From Actinomycetes bacterium (GTDB lineage: Bacteria > Actinomycetota > Acidimicrobiia > Acidimicrobiales > JAJZXF01), in assembly GCA_021802485.1 (NCBI GenBank), contig JAJZXF010000002.1, forward strand, positions 13,638 to 71,978: a DNA stretch of 58,341 nucleotides. Direction: 5' to 3'. The notes under the pieces are model-generated. The model was given only the letters and a program-made list of their open reading frames with translations, ran no database searches and was not told where the DNA came from. The translations under genes were made by a program, and so were the position numbers. Shown one piece after another: positions 7,474 to 16,199 of the stretch. Numbering within the stretch: the first letter of the stretch is position 1; each line of letters begins with the position of its first letter.

Positions 7474-8256
7474 GTGGAGAATCAATTGCACTCAGTGCGT
7501 CTGATAGGGCCCGGTCGGGCCGGGAAGTCTCTTGCCACGGCGCTGGAAAGCGTCGGCTGGCCAGTGATCGCCATGTTGTCGCGCGCGGATTCTCTCGCTG
7601 GAGCTGCCTCGGGTGCGGATTTACTGGTGATCGCCACTCCCGACGACTCGCTGTCGAGGGTCGCATCGGCGGTGGACCCGGTAGGCAGCACTGTGGTTGT
7701 GCACCTCTCTGGCTCTCTCGGGCTGGAAGTTCTTTCTCCCCATCAGCGTGTTGCGTCGATGCACCCCCTGGTTCCCCTCCCATCTCCGGGAATTGGTGCA
7801 AAGAGGCTGCTCTCGGGGGTGCGGTTTGCTGTCGCGGGCGACCCCCTTGCAGCAGAGATGGTTGGGGCTCTTGGAGGGAAGGTGATCGAGGTTGCCGACG
7901 CGGACAGGGACGCTTACCATGCAGCGGCCTGCGTGGCTTCGAATCACCTGGTTGCCCTACTTGGGCAGGTCGAGAGGCTGGCCAGCAGGGCGGGCCTACA
8001 CCTGGAGGACTTCTTGGAGCTTGCGTGCGCTTCGCTGGAGGATGTGCAATCCCTTGGCCCTGCTGGTGCGCTTACAGGACCCGCAGCCCGAGGCGATTTC
8101 GAGACCCTCTACCGGCACCGTGAGGTCATGTCTGCGTCCGGGTTCGCCTCGGCTGATCTCGCGGCCTACGATGCCTGTGCGGAGCTAGCCCAGTACTTAG
8201 CAAACGGTTCTCCGGGTGGGTCAGAGGCAGCTGGCGAGGAAATCGCGTGGGGGTGA
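7474..8256 (+). CDS. Rossmann-like DUF2520 protein (putative NAD(P)-dependent reductase)
   Basis: This 260-residue protein has a Rossmann nucleotide-binding motif (LIGPGRAGKSLATAL, residues 10-24). It also has the DUF2520 C-terminal helical domain, recognised by SMHPLVPLP, AACVASNHLVALL and GPAARGDFET. Its architecture matches 6-phosphogluconate-dehydrogenase-like and ketopantoate-reductase-like enzymes. In actinobacteria it regularly stands before panC, so a role in making pantoate is a reasonable guess, but this is inference. GTG at 7474 is preceded by GGAGGGG at good spacing. The stop is 4 bases before the panC ATG. Confidence 0.8.
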   Translation: MENQLHSVRLIGPGRAGKSLATALESVGWPVIAMLSRADSLAGAASGADLLVIATPDDSLSRVASAVDPVGSTVVVHLSGSLGLEVLSPHQRVASMHPLVPLPSPGIGAKRLLSGVRFAVAGDPLAAEMVGALGGKVIEVADADRDAYHAAACVASNHLVALLGQVERLASRAGLHLEDFLELACASLEDVQSLGPAGALTGPAARGDFETLYRHREVMSASGFASADLAAYDACAELAQYLANGSPGGSEAAGEEIAWG

Positions 8257-8260
8257 TCCA

Positions 8261-9307
8261 ATGCAGGTGCTAGAGCGCTCGGATGAGCTCGCTGAGATTG
8301 CCCAGTCGCTGCAACGTTCTGGCAACCGGGTAGGCCTCGTTCCCACTATGGGGTTTCTGCATCGAGGCCACCTGTCGCTGGTTGAGCGCGCTAGGACAGA
8401 ATGCGACTCCGTCGTAGTGACGATATTCGTGAATCCACTGCAGTTTGGCGAGGGTGAGGACTTTGATGTTTATCCTCGTGATGTTCAAGGCGATCTCACG
8501 AAGCTCGAGGATGCAGGAGTTGACTTTGTGTTCGTGCCAACTGTTGAGCAGATGTACCCGGAACCCGTCGCGGCCGGCGTTTCAGGCGCTACGGCCACAA
8601 CCGTTCTTGTGCGTGGGATCTCTGAGTTGTGGGAAGGTGCATCGAGGCCGGGTCACTTTGAAGGTGTCGCGACGGTTGTGGCAAAGCTGTTCGCGCTCGT
8701 CGGGCGTTGCCGTGCCTACTTCGGTGACAAGGATTATCAGCAGCTCCTTCTGATTCGCAGGATGGCCAGAGACCTCCTCTTCCCGGTTGAAGTGGTGGGA
8801 TGCTCAACGATTCGTGAGCCGGACGGGCTCGCGCTCTCTAGTCGGAACGTGAGACTGAGTGGACCTGAGCGAAGGGCCGCATGTGTCTTGAGCCGCGCGC
8901 TCTTGGACGGCGCTCGAGATGTTCAGTCAGGCGAGACTCAGCCGCATAGCGTCGTAGAGAAGATGCAAAGGATCGTTTTGGGCGAACCGCTGGCAAGCCT
9001 TGAATATGCAGCGGCGGTCGATGCTTGGACGCTTGAAGTGCCTGAAAAGCTGGTTGGGGACGTCCGGCTGATCATTGCGGCGCGCGTCGGGTCGGTGCGT
9101 TTGATCGACAATGTTGGCGTGATAGCGCCTACCACTGCGGAAGTGTCCCGCATTCAGCAGGGCACCTTTGGTGTTTGCAGTGTCGAGGATCGCGAACTCG
9201 AGCCTGTGGAAGCCACGGTGCTGGTCGGGGTCGGCCAAGCTGGCGAGCAGGCAAGTGGGGTCGCGGGTGTGAAGTCAAATCATCAAGTTAACAGGCAGGA
9301 GAGATGA
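8261..9307 (+). CDS. panC: Pantothenate synthetase
   Basis: PanC joins pantoate and beta-alanine with ATP to make pantothenate. It carries the nucleotidyltransferase HxGH-type motif in VPTMGFLHRGHLSLVERA, the pantoate-binding region FVNPLQFGEGEDFDVYPRD, and the loop DGLALSSRNVRLS. The ATG at 8261, after GGGGGTGATCC, is preferred over the earlier in-frame start at 8216. The protein has 348 residues. The last 40 or so, after the usual end, are low in conservation and look like an added tail. It lies with panD, which makes its co-substrate. Confidence 0.93.
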   Translation: MQVLERSDELAEIAQSLQRSGNRVGLVPTMGFLHRGHLSLVERARTECDSVVVTIFVNPLQFGEGEDFDVYPRDVQGDLTKLEDAGVDFVFVPTVEQMYPEPVAAGVSGATATTVLVRGISELWEGASRPGHFEGVATVVAKLFALVGRCRAYFGDKDYQQLLLIRRMARDLLFPVEVVGCSTIREPDGLALSSRNVRLSGPERRAACVLSRALLDGARDVQSGETQPHSVVEKMQRIVLGEPLASLEYAAAVDAWTLEVPEKLVGDVRLIIAARVGSVRLIDNVGVIAPTTAEVSRIQQGTFGVCSVEDRELEPVEATVLVGVGQAGEQASGVAGVKSNHQVNRQER

Positions 9308-9338
9308 GAAGAACGAGAGGACTAAGGAGGCGCTGGAG

Positions 9339-9728
9339 ATGAGACGCCGTATGTTGAAGTCGAAGGTTCATCGGGCAACCGTTACTGGTGCGAACATCGC
9401 GTACGTAGGCTCGATCAGCCTGGATCCGAAACTCATGGAGCTAGCAGATATTCGTGAGTACGAGCAGGTCGCCGTGTTGGACATTGACAACGGCGCCCGT
9501 TTCGAGACCTACGCTATACGTGGCGGGGACCACGAGGTGTGTCTGAACGGAGCAGCCGCTCGCCTGGTGCATCAAGGGGACAAGGTGATCGTGCTGACCT
9601 ACGCTGATTACGAGGAAGCAGAGCTGGAGGACTACTCCCTGAGGGTCGTCCACGTCGACTCTTTGAACCGGCCGGTCGACGAGCTTACGGCCCGTCTTGC
9701 TGTCGACGCGGCCGGGCTGTTCTCGTAG
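9339..9728 (+). CDS. panD: Aspartate 1-decarboxylase precursor
   Basis: PanD makes beta-alanine from aspartate with a pyruvoyl cofactor formed by self-cleavage. The cleavage pair Gly24-Ser25 is visible in AYVGSISLD, so the processed alpha chain would start at Ser25. The motif KSKVHRATVTGANI before it and GDKVIVLTYADYEE after it are family-typical. Length is 129 residues. Its TAG stop overlaps the GTG start of nadB (TAGTG). AGGAGGCG about 10 bases upstream of the ATG is a strong ribosome-binding site. Confidence 0.95.
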   Translation: MRRRMLKSKVHRATVTGANIAYVGSISLDPKLMELADIREYEQVAVLDIDNGARFETYAIRGGDHEVCLNGAAARLVHQGDKVIVLTYADYEEAELEDYSLRVVHVDSLNRPVDELTARLAVDAAGLFS

Positions 9729-11533
9729 TGGCTGAGCCAGCTGGTGGGTCCGCCCCTCGTGACCAATTAGTCGATTCCGCGGCTGGCGCAGCGAGCGCTA
9801 CGGCCTCCTTTGATGTGCTCATCGTTGGCTCCGGTGTTGCGGGACTTTCGCTGGCTGTGCAGCTTGGACGCAGGACGGGCGTGCGAGTCGCGCTGGTGAC
9901 CAAGGCGGATCTGTCCGACTCCGCTACCAGGTGGGCACAGGGTGGTGTAGCTGCAGTATTGGACACAGCGTCCGCTTCGCGAGGCGTCGGGGCTCTTGAT
10001 AGCGAGAAGGCAAGTGGTTCGTGTGATCCAAGTGACTCACCGGAACTTCATCTCGCGGACACGCTTGCAGCGGGGGGTGGGCTGTGCGATTTGGATGCGG
10101 TGCGGGTCCTTGTCGAGGAGGGCCCGAAGCGGGTCGAGGAGCTCTTATCGCTTGGGGCGGTGTTTGATCGTGAGGCCGGCGGTGATCTGGAACGGGCACG
10201 TGAAGGTGGCCATTCACGGGCACGCGTGCTACACGCTGGCGGTGTCGCAACCGGTGCGGAGATCGAGCGCGCTCTTATTCAAGCTGCGCATATGACCGGG
10301 ATCACCATACTCGAAGGCTGGTTTGCCCTGGATCTCCTCGTCAGCGAGGGCCGTTGCTCCGGAGCGCTGGTTATGGACGAGCAGTTGCATCGTCGTGTCG
10401 TCAAGGCTCAGCACGTGGTTCTCGCGACCGGTGGAGCTGGGCAGCTGTACTCTGTGACCACCAACCCGTTGGAGTCGACTGGTGACGGGCTTGCAATGGC
10501 CTTGCGAGCGAGGGTGCCGGTAGCAGACATCGAGTTCGTCCAGTTTCACCCCACCGCGCTGCACCATCCGGTGATGCCACGGCCGTTGCTTTCGGAGGCG
10601 CTGAGGGGTCATGGCGCTCTCCTGAAGGATGCCCATGGCGAACGGTTCGTCGACGAGCTATTGCCGAGGGACGTCGTCAGCAGGGCGATAGCGCTTCGCA
10701 TGAGGGAGGAAGAGGTTGAGCACCTCTGGCTGGATGCCACCTGCCTGGATGGTTTTGCGAAGCGCTTCCCGAGCATCAATGCCGTCCTTGTTGATGTCGG
10801 CTTTGATCCCGCGACTGACTGGCTGCCGATAGCACCGGCTGCTCACCACATGTCTGGGGGGGTGTTGACCGATCTGGATGGAGCAACGGCTGTGCACGGG
10901 CTGTGGGCGGTGGGTGAGGTCGCCTGTACTGGAGCTCACGGGGCAAACAGGCTGGCATCCAACTCACTGCTCGAAGGGATGGTATTTGCGGCTAGGGCTG
11001 CTCGTGCGATTGAGGACGGAGTGGACGGCCCATCTTCAACCGGCGTGATGCGGGTACTCCTCGAGGCAACACTGTCTGATGCAATCCCAAGGGAAGGTGC
11101 GCTGGCTTTCTTGACGCTTGAAGAAGCGAGGCACTTGGCTTGCTGGCCTGCAACGAGTACTCCTGTCGTAGGCCCAAGGGATCGCGCATCTGTGGGTGGG
11201 GAGGAGATTGCAGAGTTGCGCCGATCCCTTCAGGCGACAATGACCTTGAATGCGGGGGTGGTGCGTGACGGCCGATCGCTTGAGCGCACGCGTGACCTTT
11301 TGTACGAGTTCGGCCAGCCAGAGCCCGCGGACGTAGCCTCTGCGGAGCTCGCGAACATGGTGACAGTCGCCGGGGCGCTGCTTGACTCTGCTGCTTGCAG
11401 GCAGGAGAGCAGGGGGGCACATTACCGGCGAGACTTTCCCACCGAGGACCCGAAGTGGCGAGTGCGCATAGTGCACGGAGCGCTCGGCGAAACAGCTGCG
11501 CTGCAGCTGCTTGAGCACGAGGAGGCCGGGTGA
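9728..11533 (+). CDS. nadB: L-aspartate oxidase
   Basis: NadB oxidises aspartate to iminoaspartate with FAD in de novo NAD synthesis. The dinucleotide-binding motif VGSGVAGLS is at residues 33-41. It is followed by the family segments SATRWAQGGVAAVL, GGHSRARVLHAGGVATG, EFVQFHPTALHHP and GANRLASNSLLEGMVF. The 601-residue length includes about 28 extra residues at the N-terminus. It overlaps panD by one base at the start and nadC by four at the end. No nadA is seen in the window, so quinolinate synthase must be encoded elsewhere. Confidence 0.94.
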   Translation: MAEPAGGSAPRDQLVDSAAGAASATASFDVLIVGSGVAGLSLAVQLGRRTGVRVALVTKADLSDSATRWAQGGVAAVLDTASASRGVGALDSEKASGSCDPSDSPELHLADTLAAGGGLCDLDAVRVLVEEGPKRVEELLSLGAVFDREAGGDLERAREGGHSRARVLHAGGVATGAEIERALIQAAHMTGITILEGWFALDLLVSEGRCSGALVMDEQLHRRVVKAQHVVLATGGAGQLYSVTTNPLESTGDGLAMALRARVPVADIEFVQFHPTALHHPVMPRPLLSEALRGHGALLKDAHGERFVDELLPRDVVSRAIALRMREEEVEHLWLDATCLDGFAKRFPSINAVLVDVGFDPATDWLPIAPAAHHMSGGVLTDLDGATAVHGLWAVGEVACTGAHGANRLASNSLLEGMVFAARAARAIEDGVDGPSSTGVMRVLLEATLSDAIPREGALAFLTLEEARHLACWPATSTPVVGPRDRASVGGEEIAELRRSLQATMTLNAGVVRDGRSLERTRDLLYEFGQPEPADVASAELANMVTVAGALLDSAACRQESRGAHYRRDFPTEDPKWRVRIVHGALGETAALQLLEHEEAG

Positions 11534-12474
11534 GCGCTGAGGGGTTTGTGAGTGACTTAGGAGTACGTGACGACGTTGATCCGCCGCTCGGAGCGGTGAG
11601 GGAGATCGTAGCGAGAGCGCTGGCTGAAGACATACTGCCGGTCGGGGACCTGACAGCGTCGCTGGTGCCCATCGAGCGGAAAGCGACCGCGGCCATCAAA
11701 GCGCGCGAGCCTGGCGTACTTGCTGGGCGGCTATGCGCGATCGAGACCTTTGCTCAGGTGGATCCGGAGATCACCTCAAAGTGGCGGGTGACGGACGGCG
11801 CGCGCCTCGCTGCTGGAGACGAGGTCGGTGTCGTCAGCGGGCGCTTGCGCTCACTGCTCACTGCTGAACGGACTGCCTTGAACTTCATGTGCCATCTATC
11901 TGGCGTGGCTACTCTTGCGAACAGGTTTGTGGAGGCAGCAACAGGATCGGACGGTACTCGCGAGGTGCGGATCCTAGACACTCGCAAGACGACGCCGGGC
12001 TTGCGTGCGTTGGAGAAGGCAGCGGTGCGGGCCGGTGGCGGCTTCAACCACCGTGGGAGCCTTTCGGAGGCTGTGTTGGTAAAGGACAACCATCGGGGTG
12101 GCCTCACGATAGCCGAGGCAGTCGCCACCGCGCAGTCGAGGTGGCCGGGCCGGATGGTGGAGGTGGAGTGCGACACCCCCGAGCAGGTGGACGAGGCGCT
12201 CCGAGCGGGCGCGACGATGATCCTATTGGACAATATGCTCCCAGCGGAGGCAAGCCACTGCGTGCGCCTCGCGCGTTCTTACAGCTCGGGTACGCAGGGT
12301 GCAGGCCGGGTCATCCTGGAGGCGTCAGGTCGCGTGACCCTCGATACGGTGGCACTCTATGCGGGCGCGGGTGTTGACGCTATATCGGTGGGTGCACTAA
12401 CCCATTCTGCGCCGGCGCTCGACCTTGGCCTCGATATCGATGTTTCGGGCAAAGCCCCGGGTTCGAAGCGCTGA
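11530..12474 (+). CDS. nadC: Nicotinate-nucleotide diphosphorylase (quinolinate phosphoribosyltransferase)
   Basis: NadC decarboxylates quinolinate and joins it to PRPP, giving nicotinate mononucleotide. Typical segments are RALAEDILPVGDLTAS, ERTALNFMCHLSGVATL, RILDTRKTTPGLRALEKAAV and VEVECDTPEQVDEAL. The phosphate-binding end (ILEASGRVT, DAISVGALTHSAPALD) is complete. GTG at 11530 overlaps the nadB stop as GTGA. The product has 314 residues, with a slightly extended N-terminus. Confidence 0.94.
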   Translation: MSAEGFVSDLGVRDDVDPPLGAVREIVARALAEDILPVGDLTASLVPIERKATAAIKAREPGVLAGRLCAIETFAQVDPEITSKWRVTDGARLAAGDEVGVVSGRLRSLLTAERTALNFMCHLSGVATLANRFVEAATGSDGTREVRILDTRKTTPGLRALEKAAVRAGGGFNHRGSLSEAVLVKDNHRGGLTIAEAVATAQSRWPGRMVEVECDTPEQVDEALRAGATMILLDNMLPAEASHCVRLARSYSSGTQGAGRVILEASGRVTLDTVALYAGAGVDAISVGALTHSAPALDLGLDIDVSGKAPGSKR

Positions 12475-12527
12475 TGCAAGAAAACGAGGGGGGCCGATTC
12501 ACGCTGTTGGATGACCGAGGACCAGGC

Positions 12528-13373
12528 ATGCTGCTGGCAATTGACGTTGGCAATACGCAGACGGTGATGGGGCTGTTCGATGGTCATGGATCATCAAACG
12601 ACTTGGCTGGAGGATACCAGCCTGGAGGCGATATGCCTGGCCTGGTCCACCACTGGCGGGTCGCGACGGTCGTCGATCGTACTGCGGACGAACATGCGCT
12701 CTTGATCACGCAACTGCTCGCGCTTGAAGGACTCCAAGCCGCGGATTGTGTTGGGGGTATTGCGGTCGCGTCTTCCGTACCTCGGGTCACGGGGTCGCTC
12801 AGGGAGATGTCACGCAGGAGGTTTCACGTTCCGACCGTGATCGTAGAGCCAGGGGTGCGCACCGGCGTATCGATCCTTTACGACAACCCTAAGGAGGTCG
12901 GCGCGGATCGCATCGCGAACGCAGTGGGAGCGTTCGACCTGTACGGAGGTCCCTGTATCGTCGTCGATCTCGGGACCGCGACAACGCTCGATGCGATCTC
13001 GCCATCGGGAGCGTACCTGGGCGGAGCGATCGTTCCGGGTATCGAGATCAGCCTCGATGCACTTTTCGAGCACGCTGCGGCTCTACGTCGTATCGAACTC
13101 GTTGCTCCGCGCAGTGTAATTGGCAAGTCTACTGTCGAGTCGATGCAGTCTGGCGCGGTATTCGGCTTTACTGCTCAGATAGATGGTCTGTGCGAACGTT
13201 TCGAGAAGGTACTTGGCAAGAGTGTGATCGTGTCGACTGGTGGCCTAGCGGAGCTGGTAACCCCGCTTTCAGAACGCATACAGCATCGCGAGCCTTGGCT
13301 CACCCTGCACGGTCTGAGGTTGATCTACCATCGCAACGTGGGATCGGGACCACCAGAGGCCTGGCCCGCGTGA
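12528..13373 (+). CDS. coaX: Type III pantothenate kinase
   Basis: CoaX phosphorylates pantothenate, the first committed step to coenzyme A. It belongs to the acetate-kinase/actin fold. The phosphate-1 motif is [19 protein letters not shown]. The other motifs are [28 protein letters not shown], and [20 protein letters not shown]. Two starts are possible. ATG 12528 has GAGG seven bases upstream and gives the classical N-terminus, so it is used here. ATG 12474 overlaps the nadC stop and would add 18 residues. Its place after panC/panD suits pathway logic. Confidence 0.92.
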   Translation: MLLAIDVGNTQTVMGLFDGHGSSNDLAGGYQPGGDMPGLVHHWRVATVVDRTADEHALLITQLLALEGLQAADCVGGIAVASSVPRVTGSLREMSRRRFHVPTVIVEPGVRTGVSILYDNPKEVGADRIANAVGAFDLYGGPCIVVDLGTATTLDAISPSGAYLGGAIVPGIEISLDALFEHAAALRRIELVAPRSVIGKSTVESMQSGAVFGFTAQIDGLCERFEKVLGKSVIVSTGGLAELVTPLSERIQHREPWLTLHGLRLIYHRNVGSGPPEAWPA

Positions 13374-13413
13374 CAGGGATCCGAGGCCTGCTCCAGCGAG
13401 AGGTTCTGGGGTC

Positions 13414-14898
13414 TTGAGCGGGATCGCGGACCTTCCCTATCGCTTCGAGGTGACGGCCACCACCGCTGAGATCCGCGAGCGTTTTCCCGCGCTCGGCCCC
13501 GGCGAAGAGACCGGTGTCATGGTGAGCGTTGCAGGTAGGATCATGCTCTCGCGACCGCAGGGTAGGTTCGCATTCATCGAGCTGAGGGACTCCAGCGGGA
13601 CCATCCAGCTCTTCGGGGTGGAGGGGGTGGCTCGTGACCTGAAACAGCTCGGTAGGCTGTCTCTTGGCGATTGGATCGGTGCTAGTGGCGAGGTGGTTTG
13701 CACCAAGAGGGGCGAGCTGAGCGTGAAGGTGCTGGACTGGGTTCTCCTTGCTGAGTCGCGCCGTGGTCTAGGGGACAAGTGGAAGGGGATCTCCGACGTT
13801 GAGCTTCGCTACCGCCATCGCGAGCTTGACCTGTGGGTGAACGAGGCGAGCAGGAGGAAGCTGAGAGCACGTAGCAAGATGGTCAGTTTGCTGCGTACAT
13901 GGCTTGATAAGCGAGGCTTCATCGAGGTGGAGACTCCGATCCTCCATCCTGTTGCAGGCGGAGCTTTGGCTCGGCCCTTTGTCACTTACCACAATGCTCT
14001 TGGTGCTGAGCTTTACCTTCGCGTTGCTCCGGAGCTCTACCTAAAGAGGCTGGTAGTTGGTGGCTTCGAGCGCGTCTTCGAGATCGGTAGGGTGTTTCGC
14101 AACGAAGGCATCTCTCCGCGCCACAACCCGGAATTCACAATGCTCGAGCTCTACCAGGCGTACGCGGACTACCGGGACCTCATGGCACTGACGGAAGAGC
14201 TTGTTGCGTACCTCGCACAAGAGATAACCGGCTCGACGAGGCTCATCTACGCTGACCGGATTGTCGAGGTCGGACCCCCGTGGAGAAGGGCGACGCTGTA
14301 TGAGCTCGTGGCTGAGAATGCTGGCGTCGATGTCTCCGTGAAGATGCCGATCGAGAGGCTCCGTCGGATCGCTGATGACCTCGGCGTGCCGGTGGAGCCG
14401 AGTTGGGGCCCGGGCAAGGTGGTACTGGAGATCTACGAGAAGACGACCGAGGCGAATCTGTGGGATCCGGTGTTTGTCTGTGACTATCCGAAAGAGGTCT
14501 CGCCGCTAGCGCGCCAGCATAGGGATGATCCGGTGCTTGTGGAACGCTTCGAGGCGATCCTAGTGGGGCGGGAACTAGCAAACGCGTTCTCGGAGCTCAC
14601 GGACCCGGATGATCAAAGGACCAGGTTTGAAGCTCAGATGGCGTTGCGTGCAGCGGGGGATGAGGAGGCCATGGTGCTCGACGAGGACTACCTTCGTGCG
14701 CTCGAGGAAGGCCTGCCTCCGACTGCGGGGCTCGGGATCGGATTGGATCGCCTGGCAATGCTCTTAGTGGATGCCCAGAGCATCCGGGAGGTGATCCCTT
14801 TCCCCACCCTCCGGCCTTTCCACAGCTCTCGAAGCTACGGCACTGGAGGCGCGCTTGAGGATCCTTCAGACCGCGACCGGGATGTCTTCGAGAAGTGA
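13414..14898 (+). CDS. lysS: Lysyl-tRNA synthetase, class II
   Basis: This enzyme charges tRNA(Lys). The N-terminal OB-fold anticodon-binding domain ([18 protein letters not shown], about residues 50-67) precedes the class II core. Motif 1 region is [20 protein letters not shown]. Motif 2 is [20 protein letters not shown]. Motif 3 is [13 protein letters not shown]. The start is a TTG at 13414, the only sensible start near the conserved N-terminus. The gene follows coaX by 40 bases, the usual actinobacterial order. Its last 33 bases overlap the convergent polyprenyl synthase gene. Confidence 0.94.
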   Translation: MSGIADLPYRFEVTATTAEIRERFPALGPGEETGVMVSVAGRIMLSRPQGRFAFIELRDSSGTIQLFGVEGVARDLKQLGRLSLGDWIGASGEVVCTKRGELSVKVLDWVLLAESRRGLGDKWKGISDVELRYRHRELDLWVNEASRRKLRARSKMVSLLRTWLDKRGFIEVETPILHPVAGGALARPFVTYHNALGAELYLRVAPELYLKRLVVGGFERVFEIGRVFRNEGISPRHNPEFTMLELYQAYADYRDLMALTEELVAYLAQEITGSTRLIYADRIVEVGPPWRRATLYELVAENAGVDVSVKMPIERLRRIADDLGVPVEPSWGPGKVVLEIYEKTTEANLWDPVFVCDYPKEVSPLARQHRDDPVLVERFEAILVGRELANAFSELTDPDDQRTRFEAQMALRAAGDEEAMVLDEDYLRALEEGLPPTAGLGIGLDRLAMLLVDAQSIREVIPFPTLRPFHSSRSYGTGGALEDPSDRDRDVFEK

Positions 14899-15873
14899 CA
14901 TCGCTATAGCGCTGAGTCCCTGGGTCAGCCCTGGGACTTTAACGCTCGCTGCTGCATCTCTCGCCAGCGCAGCGTAGCGACGCCCGACTGCCATCGTCGA
15001 GGAGATTGCAGTTGACGAGCCGACCATCTCCCTTGCCTTGTCCCGCTCTGGCTGTTCGAGGGGCCTTCCCAGGATGGCCCTCAGTTCGGGTCCGACAGTT
15101 GGGTCTGACAGGGCCCTAAGCACAGGGAGGGTGTAGATGCCTTCAGCAAGGTCCTGTCCAGCCGGCTTACCCAGCTCCTCGGGACTCCCGATCACATCCA
15201 TGATGTCATCGCGAATTTGGAACACCATTCCGAAGTGTCTGCCGAAATTGGTCAACGCGTCGACGTTCGCGCGATCGAGCGATGCGGTGAGTGCCCCGAT
15301 CCGGCAGGCGGTGGCCATGAGTGCGGCGGTCTTGCCCGCGATTGTTGCGAGGTAGGCCTCTTCGGTCCGGTTTGGCTGGAACGCAGTTTGTACCTCGCTG
15401 ATCTGGCCTTGGCAGAGCTGCCCCAGGGTCGCGGCGAGGAGCCCAGCGACCTCAGCGCCGAGTGTGGCGGCTATCTCCGCAGAGCGCGCCAGGAGGAAGT
15501 CTCCTGCGACGATTGCGATCAGGTTGCCCCAGCGAGAGTTGACGCTTTCGACGTTCCTTCGAAGCACCGCCTCGTCCATCACGTCGTCGTGGTAAAGGGA
15601 TGCGAGATGGACGAGTTCGACCGCGACAGCACCCATCAAGGTGTCGTCTGAGGCGGGAGCAGCACCATGGGTGGCTGATGCCACGAGCAACGCAGGCCGG
15701 AGCCGCTTGCCCCCTGCAGATATGAGGTGCGTGGTGACCTCGTCAAGAAATGGGTCTCCTACGCGGACCTCCTCTGCGAGCCTCCTCTCGAGACGAGCCA
15801 GGTCCTCTTCGACATATGCCAAGCCGAGTAGCTTCGTAACATTCACCGATCTTGCAGGATAGGCGATATTCAA
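14866..15873 (-). CDS. Polyprenyl diphosphate synthase (trans, long chain)
   Basis: This 335-residue isoprenoid chain-elongating enzyme probably makes the side chain of menaquinone (heptaprenyl to nonaprenyl range). The two aspartate-rich motifs are DDVMD at residues 96-100 and DDIMD at 222-226. [10 protein letters not shown] and the [14 protein letters not shown] helix are also typical. The residues before the first motif (LVHLASLYH) include small side chains, which favours a long product, but chain length cannot be fixed. The likely start is TTG 15873; a GTG at 15846 is an alternative. It is the only minus-strand gene in this block and its 3' end overlaps lysS by 33 bases. In mycobacteria the place between lysS and clpC is held by lsr2. 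Confidence 0.88.
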   Translation of the reverse strand: MNIAYPARSVNVTKLLGLAYVEEDLARLERRLAEEVRVGDPFLDEVTTHLISAGGKRLRPALLVASATHGAAPASDDTLMGAVAVELVHLASLYHDDVMDEAVLRRNVESVNSRWGNLIAIVAGDFLLARSAEIAATLGAEVAGLLAATLGQLCQGQISEVQTAFQPNRTEEAYLATIAGKTAALMATACRIGALTASLDRANVDALTNFGRHFGMVFQIRDDIMDVIGSPEELGKPAGQDLAEGIYTLPVLRALSDPTVGPELRAILGRPLEQPERDKAREMVGSSTAISSTMAVGRRYAALARDAAASVKVPGLTQGLSAIAMSLLEDIPVAV

Positions 15874-16185
15874 GGCTGCTGGAAAACCGCGCTACTCGGA
15901 GCTTCGTTCGAGCAGTTTGGCGCTCCGCGGTCGGAGTTTCACAACGGGGCAATAGAATGTGACGTGTCGTGCTATTGAACGCGCTCGCTCGGAGGTAGTC
16001 TGGCATTGGTTGCTGGGGTTTTTCCGAAAGGGGCGAAGATGGTATCGACAGCGCCTCATTCACGGGTAGACTTTCTAGCAAGTGCAAGGCGAAGAAGAGT
16101 AGAGCAACGAGCAAGAGATAGATAAGTATTTAGGATTCAGGTAAGTGACACATACGTACGCAACCAACACGAGTGGCGAGTAGCC
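15874..16185. other. Divergent promoter region of polyprenyl synthase and clpC
   Basis: No gene is seen in this stretch. The part from about 16080 to 16150 is richer in A than its surroundings (GATAGATAAGTATTTAG around 16117-16134) and may hold the clpC promoter. No clear ClgR or HspR/CIRCE operator was recognised by eye. Confidence 0.45.
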
Positions 16186-16192
16186 GGGGAGG
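16186..16192 (+). promoter_or_regulatory. Ribosome-binding site that decides the clpC start
   Basis: GGGGAGG lies exactly seven bases before a TTG at 16200 that begins the canonical ClpC N-terminus [10 protein letters not shown]. The in-frame GTG at 16173 has no such site and would add nine residues not typical of the family. Confidence 0.75.
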
Positions 16193-16199
16193 CTTTGAC

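Noticed and set aside
7455-8123. 222-codon plus-strand frame overlapping the DUF2520 gene
   Set aside because: Cys- and Gly-rich shadow of the conserved frame; the Rossmann motif is in the other frame.
10992-11699. Antisense frame opposite nadB and nadC
   Set aside because: No recognisable domain and overlaps two conserved enzymes.
15874-16185. ClgR or HspR operator upstream of clpC
   Set aside because: No match good enough to the known consensus forms was visible by eye.
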